Below, one piece after another: positions 1 through 9,235 of a stretch of 64,000 nucleotides of DNA (its first letter is position 1; every line of letters starts with the position of its first letter). The notes below the pieces were generated by a model, which was given only the letters and a program-made list of their open reading frames with translations, ran no database searches and was not told the DNA's origin. Source of the DNA: Aquiluna sp. KACHI24 (GTDB lineage: Bacteria > Actinomycetota > Actinomycetes > Actinomycetales > Microbacteriaceae). A program made the translations under genes and the position numbers. The stretch lies in contig NZ_AP026677.1 of NCBI RefSeq assembly GCF_025997915.1, forward strand, positions 868,001-932,000, written 5' to 3'.

Positions 1-252
1 GATAAAGAGCACCGGAGAAGAGTTGAACCACTTCAACTCGGAAACTTTGATGGTCTTCCCAAACCAAGGAGAGTCCTCGGGAACCTGAAGTTCGAACTCA
101 GCGCCCTTTACAAAGCGCTCGTTTGGGGAATCTGTATATAGCTCAAGCTTGATTGCTCCCTTTAGACCGTGGGCCTTCAGGAGCCTTGCGACGCGGAGCT
201 TGGTGGAACTAGAAATCTGTGTCCACCACGTCGACTCGAACCCTCTTACCAT
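1..252 (-). CDS. rimM: 16S rRNA processing protein RimM, N-terminal part (cut by window edge)
   Basis: RimM binds the 30S head near protein S19 and assists late maturation of the small subunit. Only the N-terminal part is present; the frame runs off the left edge. The visible core has the family N-terminal signature LRVARLLKAHGLKG, followed by KLELYTDSPNERF. It is the third gene of rpsP-khpA-rimM, the usual actinobacterial order. The start is uncertain. The first in-frame ATG is at 252, which overlaps khpA by 44 bases and adds an unusual tryptophan-containing leader (FESTWWTQ). The family's normal short N-terminus would begin near 216, where the only possible codon is ATT. Identity is well supported; the start is not. 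Confidence 0.85.
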   Translation of the reverse strand, partial: MVRGFESTWWTQISSSTKLRVARLLKAHGLKGAIKLELYTDSPNERFVKGAEFELQVPEDSPWFGKTIKVSELKWFNSSPVLFI

Positions 253-445
253 CGGAGAGGGCGTTGATGATGGTTCTCAGGGCAGTCGCGGTTCTACCGT
301 TCTTGCCGATTACACGACCTAGGTCGTCTGGGTGCACGCGCACCTCCAGCAACTCACCGCGACCGTTGTTTCTGACGGCTACGGTTGCGTCATCCGGGTG
401 ATCCACGATGGCGCGAACAAGGTGCTGGAGGGTCGCTTGCAACAT
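209..445 (-). CDS. khpA: KH-domain RNA-binding protein KhpA (YlqC family)
   Basis: Small single-KH-domain RNA-binding protein of 78 residues, the usual family length. In Firmicutes KhpA works with KhpB/Jag on cell elongation and small RNAs. Its role in Actinobacteria is less clear, but its place between rpsP and rimM is strongly conserved. The nucleic-acid-binding GxxG loop is seen as IGKNGR (about residues 46-51), after the family's VHPDDLGRV. The start lies 5 bases below the rpsP stop, so translation is probably coupled. Its end overlaps the likely rimM start region. Confidence 0.92.
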   Translation of the reverse strand: MLQATLQHLVRAIVDHPDDATVAVRNNGRGELLEVRVHPDDLGRVIGKNGRTATALRTIINALSDGKRVRVDVVDTDF

Positions 446-450
446 AACTA

Positions 451-963
451 CTACTCAGCCTCTACTTCAGCGGCTGCCTCTTCGGCTGCTGCCTCTGCTG
501 GTGCCTCTGCCTCAGCTGCTGGAGCCTCAACTGCAGTCTCTTCAACTGCAACTTCCTCAGCAGGTGCCTCGGCTGCAGGAGCCTCAGCTGCAGGAGCCTC
601 TTCGACAGCGGCCGCCTTCTCCTTCTTTGGAAGGATTACGGACTTCTTGGCAGTGTCAGGGCTGAAAGCTTCTTTTGATGCCTGTGGCTTGACGGTGTTC
701 TTCTTCTCGCCCTTGGCGTTAGCTAGGTCACCGGTCAGCTTCAGGATTACAGCTGCCTGCTCGGTTGGCTGTGCGCCAACGGAGAGCCAGTACTGTGCAC
801 GCTCTGAGTTAACCTCAATGATTGATGGGTCGGTGGTTGGTACGTAGCGACCAATCTCCTCGATTACACGACCATCGCGGTGAGTGCGAGAGTCAGCTAC
901 CACGATGCGGTAGTGCGGGCTGCGCATCTTGCCAATGCGCTTTAGGCGGATCTTTACGGCCAC
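451..963 (-). CDS. rpsP: 30S ribosomal protein S16 with Ala/Glu-rich C-terminal tail
   Basis: Ribosomal protein S16, a 30S assembly protein. The conserved core starts [20 protein letters not shown] and contains [12 protein letters not shown] place the start at the GTG at 963, which has AGGAG just upstream; a longer frame reaches 999 but adds non-conserved residues. The protein is 170 residues, against 80-100 for minimal S16. The extra length is a C-terminal low-complexity tail (about residues 117-170) made almost only of Ala, Glu, Pro and Val, with repeats of AEAPA. Such acidic tails occur in other actinobacterial S16 proteins. It heads the rpsP-khpA-rimM unit, separated from ffh by a terminator. 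Confidence 0.95.
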   Translation of the reverse strand: MAVKIRLKRIGKMRSPHYRIVVADSRTHRDGRVIEEIGRYVPTTDPSIIEVNSERAQYWLSVGAQPTEQAAVILKLTGDLANAKGEKKNTVKPQASKEAFSPDTAKKSVILPKKEKAAAVEEAPAAEAPAAEAPAEEVAVEETAVEAPAAEAEAPAEAAAEEAAAEVEAE

Positions 964-1091
964 AATTCTCCTGTGTGAGTGTCTGGGGCGAGTTTCCACC
1001 GTGAGCGTGGGGGCACACTCGGAGGTTTCTCAATGGTTTTCGATTTCGTCTGGATAGAGGGTCGAGACGCTCGAACTCGAAAAGTATTCCA

Positions 1092-1113
1092 GAAAAAGCT
1101 GGTTTTCGCCAGC
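1092..1113 (-). terminator. Rho-independent terminator after ffh
   Basis: Read on the minus strand, two bases after the ffh stop there is a GCTGG/CCAGC stem with a six-base CGAAAA loop, followed by TTTTT. The stem is only 5 bp, but stem plus U-tract in this position fits a terminator for smc-ftsY-ffh. It implies that rpsP-khpA-rimM has its own promoter in the roughly 130 bases between here and 963. I could not assign that promoter with confidence. Confidence 0.6.
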
Positions 1114-1114
1114 A

Positions 1115-2614
1115 CTAAAGCCCAAAAGCCGAGCCCGAGCCATCGGACTTCTCGGATCCGAAGCTCAAGCCCGCATTCTCGGCAGCTCGCTTGGCAGGGT
1201 TTCCGCTCTTGGAACCCTTCTTTTTCTTGTCGTTCCTTTTCTTGCCGCCCATAAATCCACCACCAACGGTGCCGCCGGCAAGAACGGGGTTGGTGCCTGG
1301 GATGTTGGGAACACCGCCGCGAGCCATGGTCTTCATAACTTTGGCTGCCTGTTCAAAGCGGTTCACCAGTTGATTCACTTCGGTGACCGAAGTTCCGGAA
1401 CCCTTCGCGATACGCATTCTGCGTGAGCCATTCAGCACCTTTGGGTTGTTTCGCTCCAAAGGAGTCATCGAATAGATGATCGCCTCGGTACGGGTGATCT
1501 CGCGCTCATCAAACTCTTCAAGCTGCTTCTTCATTTGACCAACGCCTGGCAACATGCCAAGCAGGTTCTTCATGTTGCCCATTTTCTTGAGCTGCTGCAT
1601 TTGCTCAAGGAAGTCCTGAAGAGTGAATTCCTCTTTGGCTAGCTTCTCGGCGAGACGCTTGGACTCTTCCTCATCGAAGTTCTTCTGAGCCTGCTCGATC
1701 AGGGTGAGAATGTCACCCATGTCCAGAATGCGACTTGCCATGCGGTCCGGATAGAACGGCTCAAAGGCATCTAGGCCCTCACCGGTAGAGCTGAACAGAA
1801 TTGGCGCGCCAGTGACCGTAGCAACCGAAAGTGCTGCACCACCGCGGGAATCACCATCAAGCTTGGTTAGCACCACACCGGTGACGCCAACACCGTCATG
1901 GAAGGCCTTTGCAACATTCACAGCATCTTGACCCAGCATGCTGTCCACAACAAACAGCACCTCGTCAGGATTGACCGCGGCTCGAATGTCTCGAGCCTGC
2001 TTCATCATCTCCTCGTCAACACCTAGACGACCAGCGGTGTCGACGATTACAACCGAATACTGCTGCTTCTTAGCAAAAGCAATTGAATCCTGCGAAACCT
2101 TAACTGGGTTACCAACCCCATTGCCAGCCTCCGGGGCAAACACCGGAACTCCGACCTTCTCTCCCAAAACCTGGAGCTGGGTAACAGCATTTGGGCGCTG
2201 CAGGTCAGCCGCAACCAAAAGTGGGGTGTGACCCTGTTCCTTCAGCCACTTGGCGAGCTTGCCGGCGAGTGTGGTCTTACCGCTACCCTGCAGACCAGCC
2301 AACATAATCACGGTTGGTGGGTTCTTCGAGAATGAAAGTTTTCTTGCCTCGCCGCCCAAGATTGCCTTGAGCTCATCGTTGACGATCTGAACAACCTGCT
2401 GAGCAGGGTTCAGAGCCTTGGAAACCTCATCACCGAGTGCCCGGTCCCGAACCTTGCCCGTGAAGGTCTTGACGACCTCGAGGGCAACATCGGCTTCGAG
2501 CAGAGCACGGCGAATGTCGCGCAGGGTCCCATCGATGTCGGCAGCCGAAAGCTTGCCCTTACCCCGAAGGTTTTTGAAGGTATCCGAGAGTCTCTCAGAG
2601 AGGTTTCCGAACAA
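1115..2614 (-). CDS. ffh: Signal recognition particle protein Ffh (SRP54)
   Basis: The SRP GTPase binds signal sequences of nascent membrane proteins and 4.5S RNA, then docks with FtsY. The 499 residues follow the family layout: N domain (1-95), G domain with GLQGSGKTT (107-115), DTAGR (192-196) and TKLD (250-253), then a Met-rich M domain (about 330-450) containing the GSGTSVTEVNQL RNA-binding helix. The C-terminus adds a Gly/Lys/Ser-rich tail. The start is TTG at 2614 with AGGAGC upstream. It lies 10 bases after ftsY, so the SRP receptor and SRP protein are probably co-transcribed. Confidence 0.97.
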   Translation of the reverse strand: MFGNLSERLSDTFKNLRGKGKLSAADIDGTLRDIRRALLEADVALEVVKTFTGKVRDRALGDEVSKALNPAQQVVQIVNDELKAILGGEARKLSFSKNPPTVIMLAGLQGSGKTTLAGKLAKWLKEQGHTPLLVAADLQRPNAVTQLQVLGEKVGVPVFAPEAGNGVGNPVKVSQDSIAFAKKQQYSVVIVDTAGRLGVDEEMMKQARDIRAAVNPDEVLFVVDSMLGQDAVNVAKAFHDGVGVTGVVLTKLDGDSRGGAALSVATVTGAPILFSSTGEGLDAFEPFYPDRMASRILDMGDILTLIEQAQKNFDEEESKRLAEKLAKEEFTLQDFLEQMQQLKKMGNMKNLLGMLPGVGQMKKQLEEFDEREITRTEAIIYSMTPLERNNPKVLNGSRRMRIAKGSGTSVTEVNQLVNRFEQAAKVMKTMARGGVPNIPGTNPVLAGGTVGGGFMGGKKRNDKKKKGSKSGNPAKRAAENAGLSFGSEKSDGSGSAFGL

Positions 2615-2624
2615 AACTTTGCTC

Positions 2625-3719
2625 CTACTTGTAAGCGACTAGGCCTTTGGCAAATTCTTCTGGCGAGAAAAAGGCGAAATCATTTACACCCTCACCAACT
2701 CCTACGAGCTTAACTGGCAGATCGAGCTCCTGTTGCAGCGCATACAAGATTCCACCCTTGGCACTGCCATCCAGTTTTGTCATGACAATCCCTGTCACCT
2801 TTGCCACCTCGGCGAATGCTTTTGCCTGGGCCATGGCATTTTGCCCAGTGGTGGCATCAATAACTAGCAGCACCTCAGAGATTCGAGCCTGTTTCTCAAC
2901 GGCTCGCCTAACCTTGCCAAGCTCATCCATCAAGTCTTTTTTGTTTTGCAATCGGCCTGCAGTATCGATGATGGCGATGTCCGCCTGCTTAGTCAATGCC
3001 AACTCAACGGTTTGATACGCAACCGATGCCGGATCCTGGCCCTCACGCTCAGGTCTAACAATCTCTGCCTCGGCGCGCTGGGCCCAGGTTGCCAGCTGAT
3101 CTACGGCTGCAGCGCGGAAAGTATCTGCAGCCCCAAGTACTACGCTCCAGTCACCATCTTTTAGCCACCTTGATAGCTTGCCGATAGTTGTGGTCTTACC
3201 TGCTCCGTTGACTCCGACCACCAAGATCACATATGGCAAATCGCCAGATGACAGATTAAGTGCGGCGTCCGATCTAGTGAGGCGTTTGGTGAGTAGGTCC
3301 TTTAGTAGCAGCCTCAGCTCAGGATCAGAGCTTGCACCAACTCGGTTCGCTTCACGCTTCAGATCGTCAGTTATCTCAAGGGCAGCATCAACCCCAAAGT
3401 CCGCCCGAATCAAAATGTCTTCCAGATCATCAAGGTCGACACCACTTGAAAACAAAGACCTGATGCCGTTGCCCAGAGAACGCTTCGGAAGCTCGACCTC
3501 AGCCAGGACTGGGGGCTCATCAGACAACTTTTCGACAGGTTGCTCAGGCTTTGGCTCGAAGGCAGGCTCTGCCTGGGCAGGCTTGGCTGGCTCTGCGACT
3601 AAATCCACAACCGCAGGTGCGGTTGGTGCTGATTGTTCAACAACCTCAGGAGCAGACTGAACCTCCAGAGAGGTCTCTGACTTTTCACCTCGAAGTCGCT
3701 TCAGAAACTTGAACATCAT
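2625..3719 (-). CDS. ftsY: Signal recognition particle receptor FtsY
   Basis: Membrane-associated GTPase that receives SRP-ribosome complexes and passes them to SecYEG. It has 364 residues. After a short basic amphipathic start (MMFKFLKRLRG), residues about 12-75 are an Ala/Glu/Pro-rich acidic spacer, then the NG domain with GVNGAGKTTTIGKL, DTFRAAAVDQL, DTAGR and TKLDGSAKGG. The ATG overlaps the smc stop by four bases (ATGA), so the pair is translationally coupled. The smc-ftsY-ffh order is typical of this bacterial group. Confidence 0.97.
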   Translation of the reverse strand: MMFKFLKRLRGEKSETSLEVQSAPEVVEQSAPTAPAVVDLVAEPAKPAQAEPAFEPKPEQPVEKLSDEPPVLAEVELPKRSLGNGIRSLFSSGVDLDDLEDILIRADFGVDAALEITDDLKREANRVGASSDPELRLLLKDLLTKRLTRSDAALNLSSGDLPYVILVVGVNGAGKTTTIGKLSRWLKDGDWSVVLGAADTFRAAAVDQLATWAQRAEAEIVRPEREGQDPASVAYQTVELALTKQADIAIIDTAGRLQNKKDLMDELGKVRRAVEKQARISEVLLVIDATTGQNAMAQAKAFAEVAKVTGIVMTKLDGSAKGGILYALQQELDLPVKLVGVGEGVNDFAFFSPEEFAKGLVAYK

Positions 3720-6700
3720 TTGTCCTTGTCTAGCTTCTGGCCAACGACCTGACTCATACCGTCTTGACGCATTGAAACACCGTATAGCGCATCGGCAATC
3801 TCCATCGTGCGCTTTTGGTGGGTAACGATGATCAACTGCGACGAGGTTCTCAAACTGTCGATCACATCGAGCAGTCGACCAAGGTTTGCATCGTCCAAGG
3901 CAGCCTCAACCTCATCAAGCACATAGAAGGGGCTTGGTCTTGCCTTGAATATGGCGATCAACAGTGCTACGGCCGCGAGGGAGCGCTCACCGCCCGATAG
4001 CAAAGACATCCGCTCAATGCGCTTTCCAACCGGTCTGACCGACACCTCAACACCGGTTTCAAGCAGGTTCTCAGGTTCGGTTAGCGAAATAGATCCGGTT
4101 CCGCCGGGGAATAGCACTGGGAAGACCTTTTCGAACTCACGCTTGGTGTCCTCAAACGCGGCAGCGAAAATGTGCTGCATCTTCGTGTCTAGGTCCTTGA
4201 TGATTCCGATTAGGTCGGCACGAGCTTTACCAAGGTCCTCAAGCTGCTCGCTCAAATACTTGTGACGCTCCTCAAGTGCTGCAAACTCCTCAAGGGCGAG
4301 AGGGTTGAAGGCGCCGAGCTGGTTCATCTTTTGCTCAGCGGAACGAAGTTCCTTCTCCAGTTCCTCGCGAGTTTCATCTGCCAGCACGGTCTCAGCCAGG
4401 AGCGTGTCGACGTCGAGCGAAAGTTCGGAGCTCACCCGTTCGGTTAGGTTTGCCAGGTTGAGTCTGAGCTCATGATTTTGCATCTCGACCTCGTGAACAC
4501 CCTGATTGAGCTCGTTGAATCGCTGCTCAAGCGAGGACGCCTGCTGTCTCAGAACTGCTAAGCGATCGGTTCGCTGAATACGCTGAGCCTCAAGGTCTCT
4601 GACCTGGACTCGCAGAGCGCTCGATAGGGTTTCGACCTTTGCTAAAGCCGCCGGAATTAGCTGAATAGCGCTCTGAGCACTGGCCAACTGTCGAGATCTT
4701 TGCTCAAGGACAATTCGGTCTTTCTCCATCGCAGCGGTTGCCTCTGCCAACCGGCCCTTCAGGGTTGCAACCAGCTTCGAAGCTGCAATAAGTCTCTCTG
4801 AGACCGTCCCAACTGAGATGCGAATCTCTAGTTCTGCTTGACGCGCCGTTTCAAGTTGTCCCGCAAGTTCTTGGCGCACGGCCTCATTCTCTGCAGCAAC
4901 CTGAACTTCAGGCATTTGAGCCAGCCTGGCTCTCAGAGCCTCGAGCTCTAACTCAGCCTCATGCTTACTCGCTTGAAGAACTTGACTATCCCGCTCAAGC
5001 TTCTGAACCTCAGACTTTGCCGCCTCATGTTGAGCAATAATTCGTCCAACTCGCTCAGCCCTGGCTGCAAGTTCGGCATCATGCTGCTGCAACGCGGCGA
5101 GCGCCGACCTAACACCTTGTTCAGCAGCCGTGGCTTCGTTGCGAGCCTGTTCAAGCTCGTAGGAAAGTTTTTCAATTGTTTTGGCGAGCGTGGAAAGTTG
5201 TTCGCTCGCACTCTCTCGCTCGGCTGCAAGCTCAAGCTTGGAAGGAGCCTTTGTTCCACCACCACGAACCAGCGACTCGGATACCAGGTCACCATCGAGC
5301 GTGATCACACTCTTACCGGCCATTGCCTTATCGCCCAGGGCCAAAACGGCCGAGTTGAGATCAGGAGCAATCAGGAACGGATCAAGCACCGCCAGAACCG
5401 CTTCTGGGGCCTTCACAACCGATCCCGCCGGAACGAGCCCTGCAATCTCTGTTTTTGGGCGGCTAGCGGTATCACCCGATACCACCACGAAGTCGGCTCG
5501 CCCAAGACCCTCGGACCTCAGGTATTTCAGGGCAGCTACGGCCTGTTCACGGCTGGTCGCCACCACAGCATCGGAGAGCGCTCCCAGCGCAACTGCAATT
5601 GCAACCTCATAGCCCTTCTCGATTGAGACCGATTCTGCAAGTAAACCCTTGATGCCAGCCAGTTTTGCCTTGCGAACCTCATTTGAGCCATCAGCCTGCT
5701 CGAGGGTGAGACCCAGTGCAGCATGTTTCGCAGCAACAGCATCACGCTCACGCTCTGCACCGTGAAGCGCCTCTCGCGCCAGGTCAACCTTCGTGCGAAG
5801 TTCAAGCTCTGCCGCTTGAGCCTTTTCATAAGCAACTCTTAGGGCATCATCACTGGATGACTCAGCTGTCGGGGCAAGCTCCTGCTGCTGTGAACCTAGC
5901 TCTGCAGCGCGAGCGCTCGCATCTTGAATTGCTTTTGCTATGGCTGAAATTTGCCCTGCAAAGCCCTCAATCTTGCTTTCCTGAACTGAAATCGCGCCAG
6001 CCACCTGATTGCGCTCTCGGTCCTTGCTTTCCGCCTCACTGCGAAGTCGAAGTTGCTGCGCATCGTGCTCGCTCAAGGCTCTGTTTGCAATCTCTCGCTG
6101 GGCCTCACGTTCACGCAAGGTTGTCGCTAGCTGCTCAATCTCAGTTTCAAGTGCACCCAGTTCAGCCTCAGACCTTGCAAGTTCTGAGGAAATTTCGGCA
6201 ATCTCAATGTCGCGAGAAGTGATTTCCTGCTGACTCAAGAGAGTGATTCTCTGTTGCGCGAGGTTTTGCAATGACCGGAGCTTGGTTTCTTGTGATTCAA
6301 GGCCATAAAGCCTTTTGCGCTTGTCATCTAGCTCCGCTGAAACAAGCTGTGACTCGAGCTCGTGAATTCCAGCCCGAGCCGATGCCAACTGCTGCTGGGC
6401 CATCGCAGACTCAGCCTTGCGCTCACTCTCACTCTTGGAGGCAATGTCAAGCTGAGCCCTGAGAGCCTTGATCTGAAAAGCCAGCAGCTTAGCTTTAGCC
6501 TCGCGGGCTATGGCACCGATCTGCTGAGCTTGACGAGCAACCTCAGCCTGGCGACCTAGAGGCTTCAGGTTTCTTCTTAGCTCGGCGGTTAGATCCTGAA
6601 GGCGAACAAGGTTTACCTGCATCGCGTCAAGCTTGCGCTCAGTCTTCTCTTTGCGTCTGCGGTATTTCAGAATTCCGGCGGCTTCTTCAATCAGCGCCCT

Positions 6701-7171
6701 GCGCTCGATTGGGGTGGCTCTGAGCACCGTGTCAAGCTGACCTTGGCCAACAATCACATGCATTTCTCGGCCCAGACCCGAGTCGCTCAATAGCTCCTGA
6801 ACATCAAGCAGACGACACTGCTCTCCGTTGATCGCGTATTCGCTGGCACCGTTTCTAAACAACACTCGAGAGATGGTGACCTCGGAGTATTCAATCGGCA
6901 GCGCGCCGTCAGAGTTGTCAATTGTGAGCTGGACCTCGGCACGACCGAGCGGACCTTTGGTTGCGGTGCCAGCAAATATGACATCTTCCATCTTGCCGCC
7001 GCGCAGGGTTTTAGCTCCCTGCTCGCCCATTACCCAGGCAAGCGCATCAACAACGTTTGATTTGCCAGAACCGTTTGGGCCAACAACGCAGGTAATGCCT
7101 GGCTCAAAGACCAAAGATGTGGGCTGGGCGAAGGACTTAAAGCCTTTTAGGGTGATGCTCTTTAGATGCAA
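3716..7171 (-). CDS. smc: Chromosome partition protein SMC
   Basis: Condensin ATPase that compacts and separates sister chromosomes with ScpA/ScpB. The 1151 residues have the full SMC plan: N-terminal head with Walker A GPNGSGKSNVVDALAWVMG (about 32-50), long coiled coil, a hinge in the middle (around 500-650, including GGGTKAPSKLELAAE at its end), return coiled coil, and a C-terminal head with signature LSGGERSLAAVALLIAIF and Walker B VLDEVEAALDD. The start is TTG at 7171 with AAGGGGTGA upstream. It is the first gene of the smc-ftsY-ffh unit, diverging from typA. In many relatives it follows mutM; here it does not. Confidence 0.97.
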   Translation of the reverse strand: MHLKSITLKGFKSFAQPTSLVFEPGITCVVGPNGSGKSNVVDALAWVMGEQGAKTLRGGKMEDVIFAGTATKGPLGRAEVQLTIDNSDGALPIEYSEVTISRVLFRNGASEYAINGEQCRLLDVQELLSDSGLGREMHVIVGQGQLDTVLRATPIERRALIEEAAGILKYRRRKEKTERKLDAMQVNLVRLQDLTAELRRNLKPLGRQAEVARQAQQIGAIAREAKAKLLAFQIKALRAQLDIASKSESERKAESAMAQQQLASARAGIHELESQLVSAELDDKRKRLYGLESQETKLRSLQNLAQQRITLLSQQEITSRDIEIAEISSELARSEAELGALETEIEQLATTLREREAQREIANRALSEHDAQQLRLRSEAESKDRERNQVAGAISVQESKIEGFAGQISAIAKAIQDASARAAELGSQQQELAPTAESSSDDALRVAYEKAQAAELELRTKVDLAREALHGAERERDAVAAKHAALGLTLEQADGSNEVRKAKLAGIKGLLAESVSIEKGYEVAIAVALGALSDAVVATSREQAVAALKYLRSEGLGRADFVVVSGDTASRPKTEIAGLVPAGSVVKAPEAVLAVLDPFLIAPDLNSAVLALGDKAMAGKSVITLDGDLVSESLVRGGGTKAPSKLELAAERESASEQLSTLAKTIEKLSYELEQARNEATAAEQGVRSALAALQQHDAELAARAERVGRIIAQHEAAKSEVQKLERDSQVLQASKHEAELELEALRARLAQMPEVQVAAENEAVRQELAGQLETARQAELEIRISVGTVSERLIAASKLVATLKGRLAEATAAMEKDRIVLEQRSRQLASAQSAIQLIPAALAKVETLSSALRVQVRDLEAQRIQRTDRLAVLRQQASSLEQRFNELNQGVHEVEMQNHELRLNLANLTERVSSELSLDVDTLLAETVLADETREELEKELRSAEQKMNQLGAFNPLALEEFAALEERHKYLSEQLEDLGKARADLIGIIKDLDTKMQHIFAAAFEDTKREFEKVFPVLFPGGTGSISLTEPENLLETGVEVSVRPVGKRIERMSLLSGGERSLAAVALLIAIFKARPSPFYVLDEVEAALDDANLGRLLDVIDSLRTSSQLIIVTHQKRTMEIADALYGVSMRQDGMSQVVGQKLDKDK

Positions 7172-7200
7172 GCGTCGTCACCCCTTTCGTTGTCTCACAA

Positions 7201-7206
7201 AGCCTA
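7201..7206 (-). promoter_or_regulatory. Candidate -10 box for smc operon
   Basis: TAGGCT on the minus strand, 29 bases before the smc TTG. A start site about 7 bases downstream would leave a leader of roughly 23 bases that carries the AAGGGGTGA ribosome site. No convincing -35 is visible. The same hexamer sits just upstream of rsmD and the EamA gene. Confidence 0.35.
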
Positions 7207-7281
7207 GCCAAAACTAGCGTCCGAGATTCTTTGGCAAGCACCCTAAACCCATCAAATAGCCATAAATCAGGCATCAGCCCC

Positions 7282-7287
7282 TAGACT
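7282..7287 (+). promoter_or_regulatory. Candidate -10 box for typA
   Basis: TAGACT, matching the TAnnnT -10 pattern. Seven bases separate it from an in-frame TTG at 7295, so transcription could begin at that codon (leaderless), or the ATG at 7319 could be used with a 24-base leader. No clear -35 is visible. Confidence 0.35.
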
Positions 7288-7318
7288 GACGTGGTTGACC
7301 CTCTCAGAGAAATCCTCC

Positions 7319-9220
7319 ATGAAACAAAACGAACTTCTTAGAAATGTTGCCATTGTCGCTCACGTAGACCACGGCAAGACCACCCTTGTAGACGCGATGC
7401 TCAAGCAGACCGGTGCATTTTCAGCTCACCAGGCTGTCGACGAACGAGTCATGGACTCTGGTGACCTAGAGCGCGAAAAGGGCATCACCATCCTTGCCAA
7501 GAACACTGCAGTCTCCTACTCGGGTCCTGCAGCTCAGGGCAAAACCATCACCATCAACGTCATTGACACCCCCGGTCACGCAGACTTCGGTGGCGAGGTT
7601 GAGCGCGGTCTCTCGATGGTTGACGGTGTGGTTCTTCTTGTAGATGCGTCTGAGGGCCCACTGCCCCAGACTCGCTTCGTGCTTCGTAAGGCACTTGAGG
7701 CTCAGCTTCCTGTAATTCTTTTGGTCAACAAGACCGACCGTCCAGATGCTCGCATCGATGAGGTTGTCGAAGAGAGCCACGACCTGCTGCTAGGTCTAGC
7801 TTCAGACCTTCACGACACTGTGCCAGATCTTGATGTCGACGCCATCTTGGACCTACCTGTCATTTATGCCTCAGGTCGTGCAGGTCGGGCATCGCTGAAC
7901 AAGCCAGCCGATGGCTCACTGCCAGACTCAGACAACCTAGAGCCGCTATTTGAGGCGATTCTCAAGTACATCCCTGCACCCACCTACGACGAGAGCATCC
8001 CGCTTCAGGCTCACGTCACCAACTTGGATGCAAGCCCATTCCTTGGTCGTCTAGCCCTGCTCCGCATCTACAACGGTGAGATCAAAAAGGGACAGCAGGT
8101 TGCCTGGGTTCGCCAGGATGGCACCACCCAGACCGTAAAGATCACCGAGCTACTCGGCACCAAGGCTCTTGAGCGATTGCCAATTGAAAAGGCTGGCCCT
8201 GGTGACATCGTTGCTGTTGCGGGTATCGAAGAAATCACCATTGGTGAGTCACTCTGTGACCCAAATGACATTCGCCCACTACCGCTTATCAAGGTCGATG
8301 ACCCTGCCATCTCCATGACCATCGGTATCAACACCTCACCGATGGCAGGTCGAGTAAAGGGTGCAAAGGTCACTGCGCGTTTGGTTAAGGACCGCCTTGA
8401 TCGCGAGCTAATCGGTAACGTGTCAATCAAGGTGCTACCAACCGAGCGTCCAGATGCTTGGGAGGTTCAGGGCCGTGGTGAGCTAGCGCTTGCCATCCTG
8501 GTTGAGCAAATGCGCCGTGAGGGCTACGAGCTAACCGTTGGTAAGCCACAGGTTGTTACCAAGAAGGTCGATGGCAAGATTCACGAGCCAGTTGAAGACC
8601 TAACCATTGATACTCCTGAGGAGTTCTTGGGCTCGGTAACTCAGCTTCTGGCTGCTCGCAAGGGTCGCATGACCAACATGATCAACAATGGCACCGGCTG
8701 GGTTCGCATCGAATTCCGCGTGCCATCAAGAGGTCTGATTGGTTTCAGAACCGAGTTCCTGACCACCACAAAGGGCGCTGGTATCGCCAACGCTCTTGCA
8801 GCAGGCTATGAACCTTGGGCTGGCGATATTCAAACTCGCCAGAATGGCTCCATGGTTGCTGACCGTGCCGGTGTCGCTACCCCGTTTGCCATGATCGCAC
8901 TTCAAGAGCGCGGCACATTCTTTGTCGAGCCAACCAGCGAGGTCTATGGCGGCATGGTGGTTGGAGAGAACTCTCGTGCCGATGACATGGAAGTAAATAT
9001 CACTAAGGAGAAGCAGCTCACCAACATGCGTGCTGCCTCGGCCGATAGCTTTGTGGGTCTGACTCCTCCAAAGAAGCTTTCGCTTGAAGAGTGCCTGGAG
9101 TTTGCCCGTGAGGACGAGTGTGTCGAGGTAACCCCGGAAGCGATTCGCATTCGCAAGGTTGAGCTTGATCCAAACATTCGCGCACGCCAGGCATCTGCTC
9201 GCAAGCGAGCCAGCCAGTAG
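7319..9220 (+). CDS. typA: Translational GTPase TypA/BipA
   Basis: Ribosome-associated GTPase of the elongation-factor family, linked to 50S assembly and stress or cold adaptation. Motifs are AHVDHGKTTLVDAML (G1), DTPGHADFGGEVERGL (G3) and NKTDRPDAR (G4), followed by domain II, EF-G-like domains and the TypA-specific C-terminal domain. It is 633 residues from the ATG at 7319, a usual length. I chose this ATG because homologues begin just before the LRNVAIVAHVDHGKTT block. A TTG at 7295 would add eight residues and is the alternative. It is followed after 15 bases by the PIG-L deacetylase gene. Confidence 0.95.
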   Translation: MKQNELLRNVAIVAHVDHGKTTLVDAMLKQTGAFSAHQAVDERVMDSGDLEREKGITILAKNTAVSYSGPAAQGKTITINVIDTPGHADFGGEVERGLSMVDGVVLLVDASEGPLPQTRFVLRKALEAQLPVILLVNKTDRPDARIDEVVEESHDLLLGLASDLHDTVPDLDVDAILDLPVIYASGRAGRASLNKPADGSLPDSDNLEPLFEAILKYIPAPTYDESIPLQAHVTNLDASPFLGRLALLRIYNGEIKKGQQVAWVRQDGTTQTVKITELLGTKALERLPIEKAGPGDIVAVAGIEEITIGESLCDPNDIRPLPLIKVDDPAISMTIGINTSPMAGRVKGAKVTARLVKDRLDRELIGNVSIKVLPTERPDAWEVQGRGELALAILVEQMRREGYELTVGKPQVVTKKVDGKIHEPVEDLTIDTPEEFLGSVTQLLAARKGRMTNMINNGTGWVRIEFRVPSRGLIGFRTEFLTTTKGAGIANALAAGYEPWAGDIQTRQNGSMVADRAGVATPFAMIALQERGTFFVEPTSEVYGGMVVGENSRADDMEVNITKEKQLTNMRAASADSFVGLTPPKKLSLEECLEFAREDECVEVTPEAIRIRKVELDPNIRARQASARKRASQ

Positions 9221-9235
9221 GGATAAGTTAGTTAC

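Noticed and set aside
332-847. Plus-strand Ala/Ser-rich frame over rpsP
   Set aside because: Antisense shadow of the repetitive S16 tail; low complexity and no start signal.
964-999. Longer N-terminus for S16
   Set aside because: S16 begins at MAVKIRL and GTG 963 has a good AGGAG; the extra 12 residues are not conserved.
4961-5626. 221-residue plus-strand frame inside smc
   Set aside because: Shadow of the coiled-coil coding region; atypical composition.
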